Shown here piece by piece: positions 23,284 to 34,701 of a DNA stretch of 64,000 bases. The stretch comes from Rhizomucor pusillus (taxonomy: Eukaryota; Mucoromycota; Mucoromycetes; Mucorales; Lichtheimiaceae): the NCBI GenBank assembly GCA_900175165.2, contig FWWN02000526.1, forward strand, positions 30,781 to 94,780, read 5' to 3'. The position numbers and the translations under genes are program-made. The stretch's first letter is position 1. Each line of letters begins with the position of its first letter. Under the pieces are notes generated by a model. The model was given only the letters and a program-made list of their open reading frames with translations. It had not been told where the DNA came from and made no database searches.

Positions 23284-24713
23284 CTATAGGTACAGCTTGA
23301 TTAATTCGTCACTCACACCGCTGGGCGTCAAGACACCCAGGTCTGTGAGCAGCAAGGTGACATATTGCGGAGGTGTGTAGTCTACAGATGGATTTGTAGC
23401 TGCTAACTCGTCTACTGATTCTGGGTGGGCGTTGCCAAGTGATTTCCGTCTCGTTGTGAACTTTACAATTTCAGGCAAAGGCGCTGGAAGATCGTACTGG
23501 TTCAAGGGGTACACACGAACAAATTTGTAACTAACAGCAGCAGCAACAGCGGCGTTAGCATTACACTAGTGCTTACTCCAGTCTGCATGAAGAAAAGCTA
23601 ACCTTTCAGCCACTGCATATACGGGCTTTCCGAGTGCATTTGCAACTAATGCAATTTGATATGTACCGATCTAAAAAAAAATAAATAAATAAAGCACTTA
23701 TTTAGTACTTGCCAGCTTACCAACGTGAGACCCAATTACCTGATTGATGACACCGCCGTTTTCAACTACACCTTCGGCGCCTACAAAGACCATGTCTACT
23801 TTATCTACAATGTAACCGACTGCCGAGTCTAGCACTGCTCGGCAGGGAATCCCTATTTCCCTCAGTGCCTTTACTGCCTGCAAACTATGTGTAAGAATAT
23901 GGTTAGTTAACACGGTACAACCTTGAAGAACCAATTTAGTACCCATACCCATCATTGCCTGGCCGACCCTCGGTGACATAGACCTTGAAACGCTTATTTT
24001 GCACATTGGCTGCATATTGCAAGAGACTCATCACCACACGGGAGTAAGCGTGTACAAGTACGACTGCGTTGTCGTTAATGAACTGTGCGCCGACTTCAGC
24101 AGCTTTAAACCTTGCAGCCGATGCTCGATCCAAGATAAGTGCTGATTGTGACAGTAACCGCGCCTTGAAATCCTCGAAACTACGTGCATCTGAAGAAAGC
24201 TAGCAACAACGACGAATATATATCTCAGAATCTTTCTCTCTCTCTGCAACCATCATTATCTCCTTTTTTTTCTATCGTACCGAAAAATCGTGCGAGTTGC
24301 GGGTGACAAAGCGCATAAATAGATCGACACCGGCAAGCGTAGCGATCGTAGCTTTGTGTTGATTCTGCGGCTTACGCGCTTCTCCTGACTGTGTATGCGA
24401 TTTGTCTCGTAGCAGCTGTGCAGCGCACTCTAGTGTCTCCATAAATTCTGACATTGTGGGTGCTTTTTTTTTCGTGTTTTACGTTAGCGTTGAAAACTAA
24501 AAGGTGGGGCAAGCGCGCGGTGCTCTCTACCTGTGTTCTGGCGCACGAACTCTGTCAAGGCTTTGAATGTTGCAACAGGAGTCGAGATTTCCTTCCAGCT
24601 CGGTGTTAGTGAGATTTTCCTGGTAGCAGTATACACCGAGTATTTACATGATCCTGAAGAAATTTCTGGTACGATGCGATTACATCGTATGCAGGGTTTT
24701 CTGTAACAGCCAT
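23284..24713 (-). CDS. GCN3: Translation initiation factor eIF2B subunit alpha
   Basis: Regulatory subunit of the eIF2 guanine-nucleotide exchange factor; senses phosphorylated eIF2. Exons (minus): 24648-24713, 24531-24591, 24463 minus one (24281-24462), 23949-24199, 23740-23884, 23603-23670, 23284-23530, giving 339 residues, close to the family's 305-350. Signature segments in order: [125 protein letters not shown], and [20 protein letters not shown] at the C-terminus. All six introns are short GT-AG types. Two donors 6 nt apart at 23948/23942 would both keep phase; I chose the outer one because it gives the family-like spacing. Confidence 0.95.
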
Positions 24714-24886
24714 AGCAGTGTGAAAAGAGAAAGATTTGCGGTGTAAAGCCCGTCGCCGATAATTCAAAAATCTTTGGTTTTCACTTATTGAGAGATCATT
24801 TGCACTGTTTAAAGCGTATGCCTGAAAGATCCACAACATATAAAGAGAAAGTACTTTTATAAAGAGTATATTTTCTACTATTAAAG

Positions 24887-25997
24887 CTACTCCTTCTTGG
24901 CATAAATAAGACGGAAGCGAGTTGAAACCTGATTGGTCTCTGCTTCTTTGAATGCCTGCTTAACTACGGCATCGTATTCATCAGCCGTAGCACTTGTCAG
25001 TTTGGTGACCATCGGTTTGACTGCATTGAGTGCCAAGCCTTGTATGGAAAGAAACATCTCGCCAGGTTTGCCTCCCCAAATACCTAGAGGAATGTCGTAA
25101 TCGATATCTTTAATGTCAATAAAGTCGGCGTCTGCGAGAAATCCAGAGATCTTGTCAGCGATGAACGAATCAAGCCGGCGTTTCGTCATGGCTTGGTCGA
25201 CTATCATAGAATGCAGCGACGAACTATATTTTAGATACACTCGATCCAGCAAGAATCATCATTGTTTACTTACTCCATGAGGCAATTTGCGAGAAGGCCG
25301 GACCAGCATTTTTGTAATCGTTGACAAGCTCCATAATTTCAATAGCTCCCCCTGGTTTTAGCACTCGCTTCATTTCTTGCACTGAACGCACATATTGCTC
25401 GACAGAAAGGCCCATCACGAGGAACCTCTGGAACACAAAGTCGAACGAGGCATCGTCAAAGTCGAAAGTAGAACCAGCATTCATAATCCGAAACTTCACG
25501 TTGGGCGGTATATTGGTTGTAGGGAACACATCGGCCATGTCGACTCCAATAAATCGCGAGCGCGGGTACAACCTTGCCATGTCCTGTATATGAGAGTTGT
25601 TAGTAAAAATCAGTTGCAAAAAGGAGGTATCACTTTTGACTTGCCCGTGTCCACCAACCAGGGCCGCAACCAACGTCAAGAACATGGATTCCTTTTTCCA
25701 ACTTATCATGTATATCACTCTTGTACAGGCTGCATAGATACCCAGTTAGAAACCTATACAAAGGAAAAAAATCATTCGATAGCCAACCCTCCGAGCACAA
25801 TTCTACATACAAGAATCCCAATCAATAGAGGAATAAACTTGAGAATTGTAAGAAACTTACTTCCACATCTCATGATTCAGCTTGAGTCTATCCACCTCGC
25901 CTTGATCGCTGGGGAGGATGTAAGCAATATCTTTATCGTCGGCGATCCTGCGACCCTCGTTCCATTTGAAGGATGTCTTTACAGTCTGCGGCTTCAT
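24887..25997 (-). CDS. Class I SAM-dependent methyltransferase
   Basis: Seven-strand methyltransferase, substrate unknown. Exons (minus): 25861-25997, 25645-25753, 25274-25583, 24887-25200, 289 residues. The SAM motif I is VLDVGCGPGWWT, followed by FIGVDMADVFP (motif II acidic residue), NAGSTFDFDDASFDFVFQRF, and MKRVLKPGGAIEIMELVN (post-I and motif IV region). A C-terminal helix-strand unit (IPLGIWGGKPGEMFL) resembles the fungal LaeA/UMTA-like small methyltransferases. The second intron (25584-25644) uses a GC donor (CGG/GCAAGT): the frame requires WWTR joined to DMARLYP. The start at 25997 precedes MKPQTVKTSFKW; further upstream in-frame ATGs exist but look less natural. Divergent from elongin C with only 175 bp between starts, so the promoter may be shared. 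Confidence 0.85.
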
Positions 25998-26172
25998 CGA
26001 TATTCGAGAGCAATAAATGGAAAGTTTGACCATACGCATTCAAGTATTTATAGATTTTTAATTGCATGTATCGGCGTGCATGCTTCCATTCATGCAATTC
26101 CCAGCATATTATTGGCCCGAACAAGCGAACAATGAAAATGCCTGGCTTTTTCTCCCATCGCCCCACCACGCA

Positions 26173-26604
26173 ATGTCCGAATCCACGCCCTCTGACTATG
26201 TAAAGCTGATCAGCTCTGACGGTTTCGAGTTCATAATTCACCGCGAGGCTGCTATGCGATCGGGCACAATTAAGAACATGCTTGTAGGACCTGGTAAGTT
26301 TTACCATCCTTCGCGCGTGCGCATGCAACCGACACTGAACCGGACAAAAAACAGCGCAGTTCAAAGAGTCGATTGAGAACGAGATCCCGTTCCGCGACAT
26401 AAAGTGAGTTATAACCTGCATAGCAACCACAAAAACGATGCTTATAACGGAATACAACACAGAGCAACGATTTTGGAAATTGTGTGCAGATACCTTTATT
26501 ACAAGTGGCAGTACGAAGGCAGCGTCACCGAAATACCCGTATTCAAAGTCGATCCCGAAGTTGTGCTGGAGACCTTGATGACAGCAGATTTTTTAGAATG
26601 CTAA
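26173..26604 (+). CDS. ELC1: Elongin C
   Basis: SKP1/BTB-fold adaptor of elongin BC and cullin-2/3-type ubiquitin ligases; in yeast it acts with Cul3 and Ela1 on stalled RNA polymerase II. Exons 26173-26293, 26355-26403, 26463-26604 give 103 residues (human 112). [48 protein letters not shown] and a terminal LMTADFLEC are diagnostic. Stop TAA at 26602-26604, 105 bp from the stop of the convergent phosphatase gene. Confidence 0.97.
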
Positions 26605-26709
26605 AAGGAGAGAGGGAAAGAAAGAAAATGAATGAAAACAACAAATTTACAATGTCTTTTGCTTTATTGTAATCACAATGTAGTATCCCCGTACGAAAAG
26701 TAGCATAAT

Positions 26710-28019
26710 TTAGAGGAACGAGGCCTATGCATAGTTATTGTTGCGTGAGCATTGGAGAAAGAACATGGACCAAATTGCAAAAGAAAAACTTACGCGTCGG
26801 CTGGCAGCCTCCATATCGCTCTCGGAGACCGCGTGCTTTTCATCTTCAGTTGGGATTTCATACACACCACCGAGAATCAAGTAAGGTCGATAAGCGAATG
26901 CAGTCAACTCGTCCATCGAAGTAACGCCGGACAAGACCAGCACGGGGTCGATCTCTGAGCTGATACCGGCAACAATGCTGTAAACAAAAAAAAGTGAGAT
27001 AACTGTGAGACTGAGGATAATAAACAACAAATCAATTCCATACTCTGTATCCATGCGGTCACCGATGATGCAAGTCTCCAGACGAGAGAGTCCGAGGACG
27101 CGCTGAGCGTAGCGCATGATCAAGGCGGAAGGTTTACCACAGAAAAAGGCCTTGGTTCTAGTCACGAGCTCGACACAGGCGGCGAACGCACCGCAGGAAG
27201 GAATCTTGTTACCCTTGGAGTCCAAGTTCTCAACATCGAGGTTGGTGGCAATAAGTTTAGCACCGTTCTGGACGAGCTGCACCGCCTTGCTGAGCTTTTC
27301 GTAATTGTAGGACGGGCCTTCGCCGAGGATGACATAGTCGGGATTGTGGTCGTTCATAAAGAAACCCTTGTCGTACAGCGCGTATGCCAGACCAGGCTCG
27401 CCGATAACGTAGCATGTACCGCCCTACAATGGATAGATCTGGTCACTATGGGGAACAATGGATAATAGAAATGGATTTGACTTACACTGGGCAGCTGCGA
27501 ATGGCAAAACTCGGCAGTTGCCTGACCAGCCGTGAAAAAATGGTCTTCAGTGACCTCGATACCAAGACGGCTCAGCTTTTGTTGCAATTCGCGCGGTGTA
27601 GGTGCCGAGTTGTTTGTCAGGAAGAGATATTTCTTGTTATTCCTGTTCAAGAATTCGACCAATTCCTTGGCGCCGGGGAGCAATTTTGTACCCTAGAGCG
27701 ATCAGTGAGTGAAAAGATTGTTCTTAACACACACACATTGGTCCGTACGTACGTGATAAATAACGCCATCCATATCAATGATGTAGCCCTTCTTTTGACG
27801 GATCGCATCCAAGCGTTCGTTGTGAATGACCGGGTCTCTCAGCAGCGCCCAATCCTTTTGGATAGAAGCAGAGTTGGATCGGCCCAAGCCAGCACCGCCA
27901 GAGCTACCTGCATCCGTGTTTAGACTGTTTGCAAAGTTCTGTGCCAGGTCGCGGGACACGCTCTCGTCCGCGGCGGGGTCTCCAGCTTGGGTAGTGCGGA
28001 TTTCTGGGTTGTCACTCAT
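26710..28019 (-). CDS. NagD-type HAD-superfamily (IIA) phosphatase
   Basis: Exons (minus): 27753-28019, 27486-27692, 27044-27423, 26794-26977, 26710-26724; 350 residues, the last exon coding only ASFL and the stop. HAD motif I is IIDMDGVIYH (nucleophile and acid/base Asp), motif II YLFLTNNS, motif III Lys in FFCGKPSALIMRYA, motif IV CIIGDRMDTDI. The cap is the IIA type, as in NagD and the eukaryotic p-nitrophenyl/phosphoglycolate phosphatases; YVIGEPGLAYALYDKGF and NPDYVILGEGPSYNYEKL look closer to bacterial NagD proteins. A Ser/Gly-rich extension of about 70 residues precedes the domain. Substrate is not predictable beyond small phosphate esters or nucleoside monophosphates. Confidence 0.88.
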
Positions 28020-28304
28020 GATTTGTAGTAGAACGTGAAGGATAAAGAAAAGAAGAAGGAAAAAAAGACGCGTCTTGTCTTCATATCCTAGGGACCCTAG
28101 CTTATATCATCCTCACCTTTTCTTTCGACAACAACTCAGTTTTCACCCGGAGAATTCGCCTGGTTACCAGGGGTTATTCCCCCATGCGTGGTGTTTGTAA
28201 AACTTTTTTGACGTCGTGGATATTATACTAATTGTATAAACAAAAAACGCTCTACAATTATTGGAAAAAACATGAACTAGGTGTACATACTATGCCTTTC
28301 CTCT

Positions 28305-28909
28305 CTATTTATCTTCCTTGACAGCATGGTCCCATTCTTCCTGTTCTTCAGGCTTCTCGACAAATTCAGATCCGCCTAGCATCTTTCGTAACCGTGACGT
28401 TTGCCTAGGCACGATAACCTGAAGCTTATTCGAAAATTCCTGGAACTTTTATTCAATGGCCTTGTCAGAAGCAAAGAAAATGTAGATGTGTAGACCTGGA
28501 GGCCACTTACATTTCGTACGTCTAGCCAATACCCGACGGCGGTCGCTAGGACACCGGCGCCTGTTAAGGCTAGCAAGGTACCGTATCCCAGTGTCTTGAG
28601 TGCAAAGAGCCGTGCTTCACGTTTTGCCACCGCGTATTCCTCGGGTGTCATTTTTGGCGGCAGTGGTATGCTGTTGGTGGTAGCGGCAGCAGCAGCAGCA
28701 GCAGCGGTAGAGGGTTGCGTAGGAGGAGGGGTAGGTTGTTGAGGCGGCAGGTTAGCTTTTTTGGCTTGCTTTCGCTTTGTATAGTAAATGGCACCCAGGA
28801 GACCAGCTCCAAATGCTGACGCAGCACCGATCAGCAATGCCCTCGTCTCCATTTTCTTGGACTCATTGGCCGTCTGTTTCGCAGCGATCGTTTCCGATCG
28901 ATCAGACAT
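28305..28909 (-). CDS. TMEM242-like mitochondrial membrane protein
   Basis: In animals TMEM242 is an inner-membrane protein that helps assemble the ATP synthase c-ring. Exons (minus): 28511-28909 and 28305-28439, 177 residues. Two membrane segments are visible: ALLIGAASAFGAGLLGAIYY (about 27-46) and YGTLLALTGAGVLATAVGYW (about 108-127). They are separated by a Pro/Ala-rich low-complexity loop (CAG/CTG-type repeat near 28690) and the conserved KMTPEEYAVAKREARLFALK. The C-terminus NEFSNKLQVIVPRQTSRLRKM is family-like. Assignment rests on the order of the conserved block, second helix and tail. Confidence 0.75.
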
Positions 28910-29274
28910 GGCAAGTTAAAGATGTGTGTGTGTCTCTACTTGACAACCTCCGACTCCAGTCCCAAAGAAGAAGAAATTAAAGCAGCATTTAGAGTGGTTC
29001 TGTGGAGCATAGTTGAGAAGGAAAAACATGCTTCATTGTATTATATCTGTGGGAGAAAGAGAAAGAAAACATGCTTTCTTCTTTTTCTTCTTGGGCATAC
29101 TACTACTTATTTGGGGGCCAACTCGTGGGGGCCGTAAAGAGAGAGAGAGGAAAAGACACAAATTTAGACGATTAAGACGGGTCTTGTGTGAAAAGTAAGA
29201 AAAAGCATGAAAAAATATTTCACTGAAAAAGGTAGAGAGTGATGCGTGTTGCGTGTGTGTTGCATGTAAGATTA

Positions 29275-30725
29275 TTAGAGGTTGCAAAAGTTTGAGAATG
29301 GATGGTAAGACGACGAGGTGGACGATTGCTGCTGCTGCTGCTGCGAAGACGTCGGCTGTTGCTGCTTAGTTTTATCTCGCTTTACACCAGCGTTGCTGTG
29401 TCGATGGATCCTAATGTGTTGATTCAAATTGTCTGAGCGAGAGAAACGTTTGTGACAATTTTGGTAAGGGCACTCAAACGCTAAATCGAATTAAAATTTC
29501 ATTTTAGCATGCATGCAAATTATTAATCCACCAAGGACTTACGCTTTTCTAGCGTGTGGATAGAGCGAATATGACGTTTGAGATGCTCTGATCGTTTGAA
29601 TACCTTGCCGCATCCTTCTATTTCGCAGGTGAACATGCGAACACCGTGCGTTGGTACATTCGATACACGTCTGCCCCTGGATCTTGGCTGCGGAGGTGGA
29701 GGTGGCAAGCTTTCGTTCTTGTACTCGCCCGAGTTGCCCATCCACGACGGTACATGGGCCGATCTAGCATCACCGTTGCCAATAAACGGTGCAGCAGCAC
29801 TTCCATACATGCCATTCAGCGTATTACGTCGATATCCATACATCTTATCTGCGGCACCGCAGTCGGCAGTGGAAAGCAAGGGCGAGACAGGAGTGACAGG
29901 CCGGGATATGGAGGAGGAGCATGAGGAGACCGTCGAGACCGTGTTTGATGGCGAGGAGGTGGTGCAAAGGTGTCCGAAACTTTGAACCATGCCAGCGGGG
30001 CTATTCATTGCACCTGCAGCATCTCGCTCGCGAGCCTCCTGCTGCTGCTGCTGCTGCTGCTGGAGGTTCATGTATGGATATCCAAACCCATCAAAGATGG
30101 CTGTGTCGGCTGGTGATCTATGGTGACGATGTTGCTGCTGTTGATGTTGCAACGGTCGCGCGATCGGAGAGCTTGGTGGATATGGCACACTCAGAGGATG
30201 TAGCCCTATCCCGTTGCTAGGTGAAGGCGTATTCGGTGGATGAGTCAATGTCGGGGGTGGAAGCATATCTGCCGCCGCTGTCGTTGCAGAAAACGCAGAG
30301 CTATGATGGCTGTTCTGTTGACCCATGGGTTCCTGCTGTCGAGATTGATGTTGCACAGCAGCAGCAGCAACGTTGTTGCCAGCAGCATGATGGCTGTCAT
30401 TTATAGCATCGGTGTGCATCGATGTCATTCCGTTATCGAAAGGCGGCGGTAACGTCGCTGGTGAAGAAAGCAGTTCGGCGTAGCTGAAGAGACGCTGTTG
30501 CTGGTGGTGTTGCTGATCGTTCTTGATATCGAGAGTCGCCATATTCTTGCTACTGTTAGGTGGTGAACAATCGGACGAAGAAGTGAAAGAGGAGGACGAA
30601 GAAACAGTGAAAGTAGGCGACGCTTTGATCCCGTTTGCGGGGCTAACTGGTGTCAATGCGTTTTCTTGCACGTCGTCTGTAGTAGAAGCAGCAGCGAGAG
30701 ACACCGTGGCACGAGGGGATGACAT
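29275..30725 (-). CDS. C2H2 zinc-finger transcription factor, Msn2/Msn4-like fingers
   Basis: Exons (minus): 29543-30725 and 29275-29480, 462 residues. A long Ser/Gln/Pro-rich region with polyQ tracts (near 30050, 30130 and 29330) leads to two adjacent C-terminal fingers: FTCEIEGCGKVFKRSEHLKR with HIRSIH, and FECPYQNCHKRFSRSDNLNQ with HIRIH. RSEHLKR and RSDNLNQ are the recognition-helix sequences of the Msn2/4-type regulators that bind stress-response elements (CCCCT); DNA target is inferred. The intron 29481-29542 splits the linker between the fingers in phase. Start at 30725 (MSSPRATVS) follows a stop-containing leader. Confidence 0.88.
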
Positions 30726-32398
30726 TAGGAGATCAAAGGGAAAAAAAAGCTTTCAAAAGGGGAACGCCTTTTGGGATTATAAGAGATTTGAAAAGGAGTC
30801 TGGACTTGCAAGCTTGTCTAGGTATTATACTTTTAGCATGTGCTTGGGAGGGGTTAAATGCAAACGATGAATTTTAAATGATTGCTACAAAGAAGTGAAA
30901 AGGCCAAGAAAAGAAAATAAATAGTAATAATACAACATGACAATAAAATATCTATATCCAAGAAAAGAAAATAGCCTTGGGAAAAAGACAGGATCATGTT
31001 TTTTTAACAAGAAGAAGGAGTGATAACCTTGGATTTGCAAATCAGGGTCCTTACACGAGTTCGCATGCACCTGTTTGACTTCTACTCCCAGAAGGAATTT
31101 AGCTTTTCGGAAACGTCTCCCTTGAGAATCTGCACCAAAAACAGGAAAAATAAGTGCTCGCCTTTTTTTTTAATTTGAAGTAACTCTTTTTTATCAGAAC
31201 CCCAAAGTGGGGTAGGGAGAACGACAATGGGATCCGTCAAAAACTCACTTTGCGCTAACTAGTTTTGGTAATGGCCAGAGAATCCACTTTGCATTTTCCA
31301 AAATGGTGGCATCCTTACTCGTACACTATGGAAACTCATCCGCATTTCATTCATTTTACTTTTTTGCTTACTGGTAAATAGCCAGACATCTGTGTTCTCT
31401 TTCTCCAAATGATCTGGATTTTTTTTTGCTGCATTGCAATTCGTACCAGCTAGTGCTTGGCTATACTGTTTGTCTTATTAAGGCGGCTACTTTTCATACA
31501 CAGCGTAATTTTAAGAGCTTCCAGGTCTGTGCTATATACAAGATTGACATCATTGTCAAATATTGAGACATGGCACTGCTTGCGCTTTGTTTACTGATGC
31601 ATGTCGGTCAAGTGCACAGATGCTGGTGGTGGTAGAAGAGCTACAAATTTGGAATTCAAGTGTCATGCTTACAGCGTGCTTTCTTCGTTTGCTCAGTGAT
31701 ACGGCTTGTATTCCCAATTGGGCGAACAAGCGTGGTGTGTATGTCATTGTCATATCATGATCACTTGAATTACGGATGTGCTTTCAGAGACAAGAAGCCC
31801 ATCGATAACATTATTACACCGCGGTTCAGCTGAGTAAGTTGCTAATGCAAGGGTAATGTAAATACATGACAGCTTTACAATTATCATCAAGCCTTATAAA
31901 GTGGAGCGTCGGTCCGATAGATAGTTTTGATATTCTGAGATGACAATATACCTGTGATTTACGGATATCTGACACTCGGTCATTGACTGTCACGAAAATT
32001 GGCCAAAATACGTGCGAAAAAAAAAAATTGCTCGTGATTTTTCGAGTCAAGCAGTGCTCCTTGTTGGATCGAAAAATTGACTGGCAGCTGTTGTTTCCTT
32101 TTGTTCTAGAACATTGTTCGATAGCATAGACACTTTTGGGGAGAGCAGCCCGAAAAAAATAGAACCAAACCCACCAATATACCATAATAGAAAGTGTAGT
32201 ACAGGATTCAAGAGCTTGCCATATGCTCTGGCTCTTTCAATCTCCCATCTACAATTTCTCTCGCTAATGCTCAACGGAATTTCAGACCTGCCAGGTTAAC
32301 CGCCCTGCCGCCGCCGCCGACGACTATTGTCTGAATATCACACCTCTTGTTTTTTACATGTAACCCGACCCGATATTGTCCCCCACGCACTACACCAT
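30726..32398. promoter_or_regulatory. Divergent intergenic region between the C2H2 factor and the SAM-HMG factor
   Basis: About 1.7 kb, AT-rich, no frame with recognisable motifs on either strand. Expected to contain both promoters. Homopolymer runs of A/T up to 9-10 nt occur; no repeat or RNA gene seen. Confidence 0.4.
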
Positions 32399-33900
32399 AT
32401 GCCTATACCCGCAGGAGAAGACAACCAAGCGGATCCTGATACACCGCCACGACAACAGCGAATGCAGTACTCACAACAACATCAAATACCACAGGGACAG
32501 TCAGAACAACTACTACTACAGCAGCAGCGGCAAGAAGAAGATACATCATCACCTTCCGCTCGCCAACAGAAAGTTGCCCAGTTTTTGACAGACTGTAATC
32601 TTTTGCAATATTACCCGCTTTTCATTGCAGAAGGGTTCGATCAAATAGAAGCGGTCAGTCTAGATTACTCGCGGTCAAACCCACAAGCAAACAAAAAGTA
32701 TACTGACTGCGTCCTTGAAGGTATATGAAGTGACGGAATTGGATCTAATACAGATGGGTGTCAAACGAGGTCATCGCCGGGTATGCAAAGTAATAATGCT
32801 GGATGTGACGAACTCCTATGTAGCTCACAGTATTGCAACTCAACCCAGTTACTGCAGCGCGCTATTGCTAACGCTAGAGGATTCACAAGTACGCCGCCGG
32901 TTTACGTTCACAGCACCCCGTACGGAACATTAGCAAGTCCCGGCAATGGTAAGCATTAAAGGCCGGTATTGCTTTTTCTTCCAGCGCTGTTAAGTTTTAT
33001 CTTTCGTGGTTACAGAGTTCCCACCGCCAGTGGCAACACCGCTGCCAACACCAGCAGCAGCAGCAACCGCAACGAATATCAATCCCCCTATGTCTACAAA
33101 CACAACTCAACCTACCGCTGCTGCTGCTGCTGTCTCACCTCCGCATCTGCAGACGCAGACAACAGCTACTTTACCCTCCATTGGATCACTCTTATTTTTC
33201 CACCATACACCGCAACCCTCGAGCAGCAGCAGCAGCGTCAATACCGCGTATCAAGCTGGCGCTGGGAACGCGGCGCACAGCAGTTTATCCTCGACAGAAG
33301 AAGATAATGCGCCTACCGAGAACGTAGACCGCGGATGGAAACGTAAATACCAGCGCCACGCCAAAGCCGACGTCAACGCGCCTATCAAACCACCCTCTGC
33401 ATACGTGATGTTCTCCAATCAAGTGCGCGCTGAAGTCAAGGACCAGAATTTATCTTTCACGGAGGTTGCCAAGGAAGTAGGCGAGCGATGGAAGAACCTG
33501 CCTCCAGAAGAGAAAGAGCAATATGAACGGCGCGCAAGTCTCGCTAGAGACGAGTACACTGTCGCCTTGTCACGGTACAAGCAAACAGAGGAGTACAGGG
33601 TATGTTGAGGAAGCGGGTATATTGTACTGATGTGGAGATGCTAACGCGCGCTTCCTAGGAGTATCAACAATACTTGAACGATTTTAACTTAAAATACGGT
33701 ACTCGAGGTACGTATGCACCATCCATTGTCTTGACACACTCGCCTGATACGTATACATCGTAGCTGGATCTTCGAGAAGCGGAAGAAGACGTGCGCGACG
33801 ACGCGGTGGTGCCAACCCATCCCCGAGCACGATCGCTGGTGCTGTCACTGAACCCCAACCATCGCCTTCATCTAATACGCCAGACCCTGGATTGCAGTGA
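32399..33900 (+). CDS. SAM-domain plus HMG-box protein
   Basis: Putative nuclear DNA-binding regulator. Exons 32399-32653, 32721-32780, 32849-32948, 33016-33599, 33659-33707, 33764-33900; 394 residues. Residues about 60-120 form a sterile-alpha-motif domain (VAQFLTDCNLLQYYPLFIAE, VYEVTELDLIQMGVKRGHRR, LLQRAIANAR) split over three exons. After a Pro/Thr/Ser linker with Ala and Gln runs comes an HMG box (about 255-325): IKPPSAYVMFSNQVRAEVKD, EVAKEVGERWKNLPPEEKEQ, and YKQTEEYR. The tail is Arg-rich (SGRRRARRRGG). ATG at 32399 is the first in the frame; the upstream in-frame stretch has no ATG. Convergent with the next gene, 162 bp between stops. Confidence 0.87.
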
Positions 33901-34062
33901 TATATGCAACATTCAAATATTTTCATCATCCACACTTCATCTAATATCGAAAAACCATTGATTGTTGTTCTATGTACATTTTGTTTTCTTCCCATTTGAA
34001 AATCTCTCCCTCTGTGTATGCTATTATATGAAATTTGCAAAGCCGTTGCTCAAGACAAGTAT

Positions 34063-34701
34063 TTACAAAGACGATAAGAAATCATCGAGTCCCAGGCCGC
34101 TTGAAGAGGATGCTTGCTTCTCATTCTGCTTGCGGTTTGCAAGCATGGCTTGCAGGCTGTTCTTTTTTGGTTTCTTTTTCTTCTTGTTGTCCTGCAGTCC
34201 TGCTCCTGCTCTTGAGACTGGAGATGGTGTATATGCAGCAGCGATAGGCGCAACGGGTGAACCAGATGGCGTTTTTTTGCTGATGGTAGTAGTAGTAGTA
34301 GTCGTAATAGCAGAAGATGATGCTGGTATAGACTGGCGGGTATCCTCATCATCCATTTTTGTAGATTTGACGTATGCAGGCTGCGAACCCTGCAAGTAAT
34401 ACTTGTGATGGCATGCGCCGCATTCATACACAAGTCTGTTCTTTTTACTGCGTCGTCGCTTTTTGCAGAGTGGCTCGAGATCTACGGTGCAGTTGAGTCC
34501 TGGTGCGTAGATCTGCCCGCATTTTGGGCACGCTGATCGTGCAATCAATTTGGTGGCTGCTGTTCCTTGCTGTTCGAGGCATTGTTGAAACTCGCTCATG
34601 TAAAATCTCGACAGCGACGGACACGTTGCAAACACTGCATGACTTGCTTGGTACAGATAATCGAGACGCCCGCTTTGTGCTTTGCTCGCCATTATTCCCA
34701 A
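34063..34701 (-). CDS. Zinc-ribbon RNase P/MRP subunit-like protein (Snm1/Rpp21, C18orf21 type)
   Basis: Single exon, 212 residues. An N-terminal helical pair (GRLDYLYQASHAVF, SRFYMSEFQQCL) is followed by a zinc ribbon: CPKCGQIYAPGLNC and, 30 residues later, CGACHHKYYLQG. The tail is Ser/Thr and Lys-rich (KKKKKPKKNS) with a final DDFLSSL. This helices-plus-ribbon layout is that of the Rpr2/Rpp21/Snm1 family, and the order of motifs is closest to C18orf21, the animal counterpart of Snm1 in RNase MRP (rRNA processing, nucleolus). ATG at 34701 or 34692 could both start translation. Family assignment is by motif layout, not by search. Confidence 0.65.
   Translation of the reverse strand: MGIMASKAQSGRLDYLYQASHAVFATCPSLSRFYMSEFQQCLEQQGTAATKLIARSACPKCGQIYAPGLNCTVDLEPLCKKRRRSKKNRLVYECGACHHKYYLQGSQPAYVKSTKMDDEDTRQSIPASSSAITTTTTTTISKKTPSGSPVAPIAAAYTPSPVSRAGAGLQDNKKKKKPKKNSLQAMLANRKQNEKQASSSSGLGLDDFLSSL

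Noticed and set aside
24606..24839. Longer N-terminus for eIF2B-alpha starting at 24839
   Set aside because: Family members begin near the ATG at 24713, and the upstream residues show no conservation.
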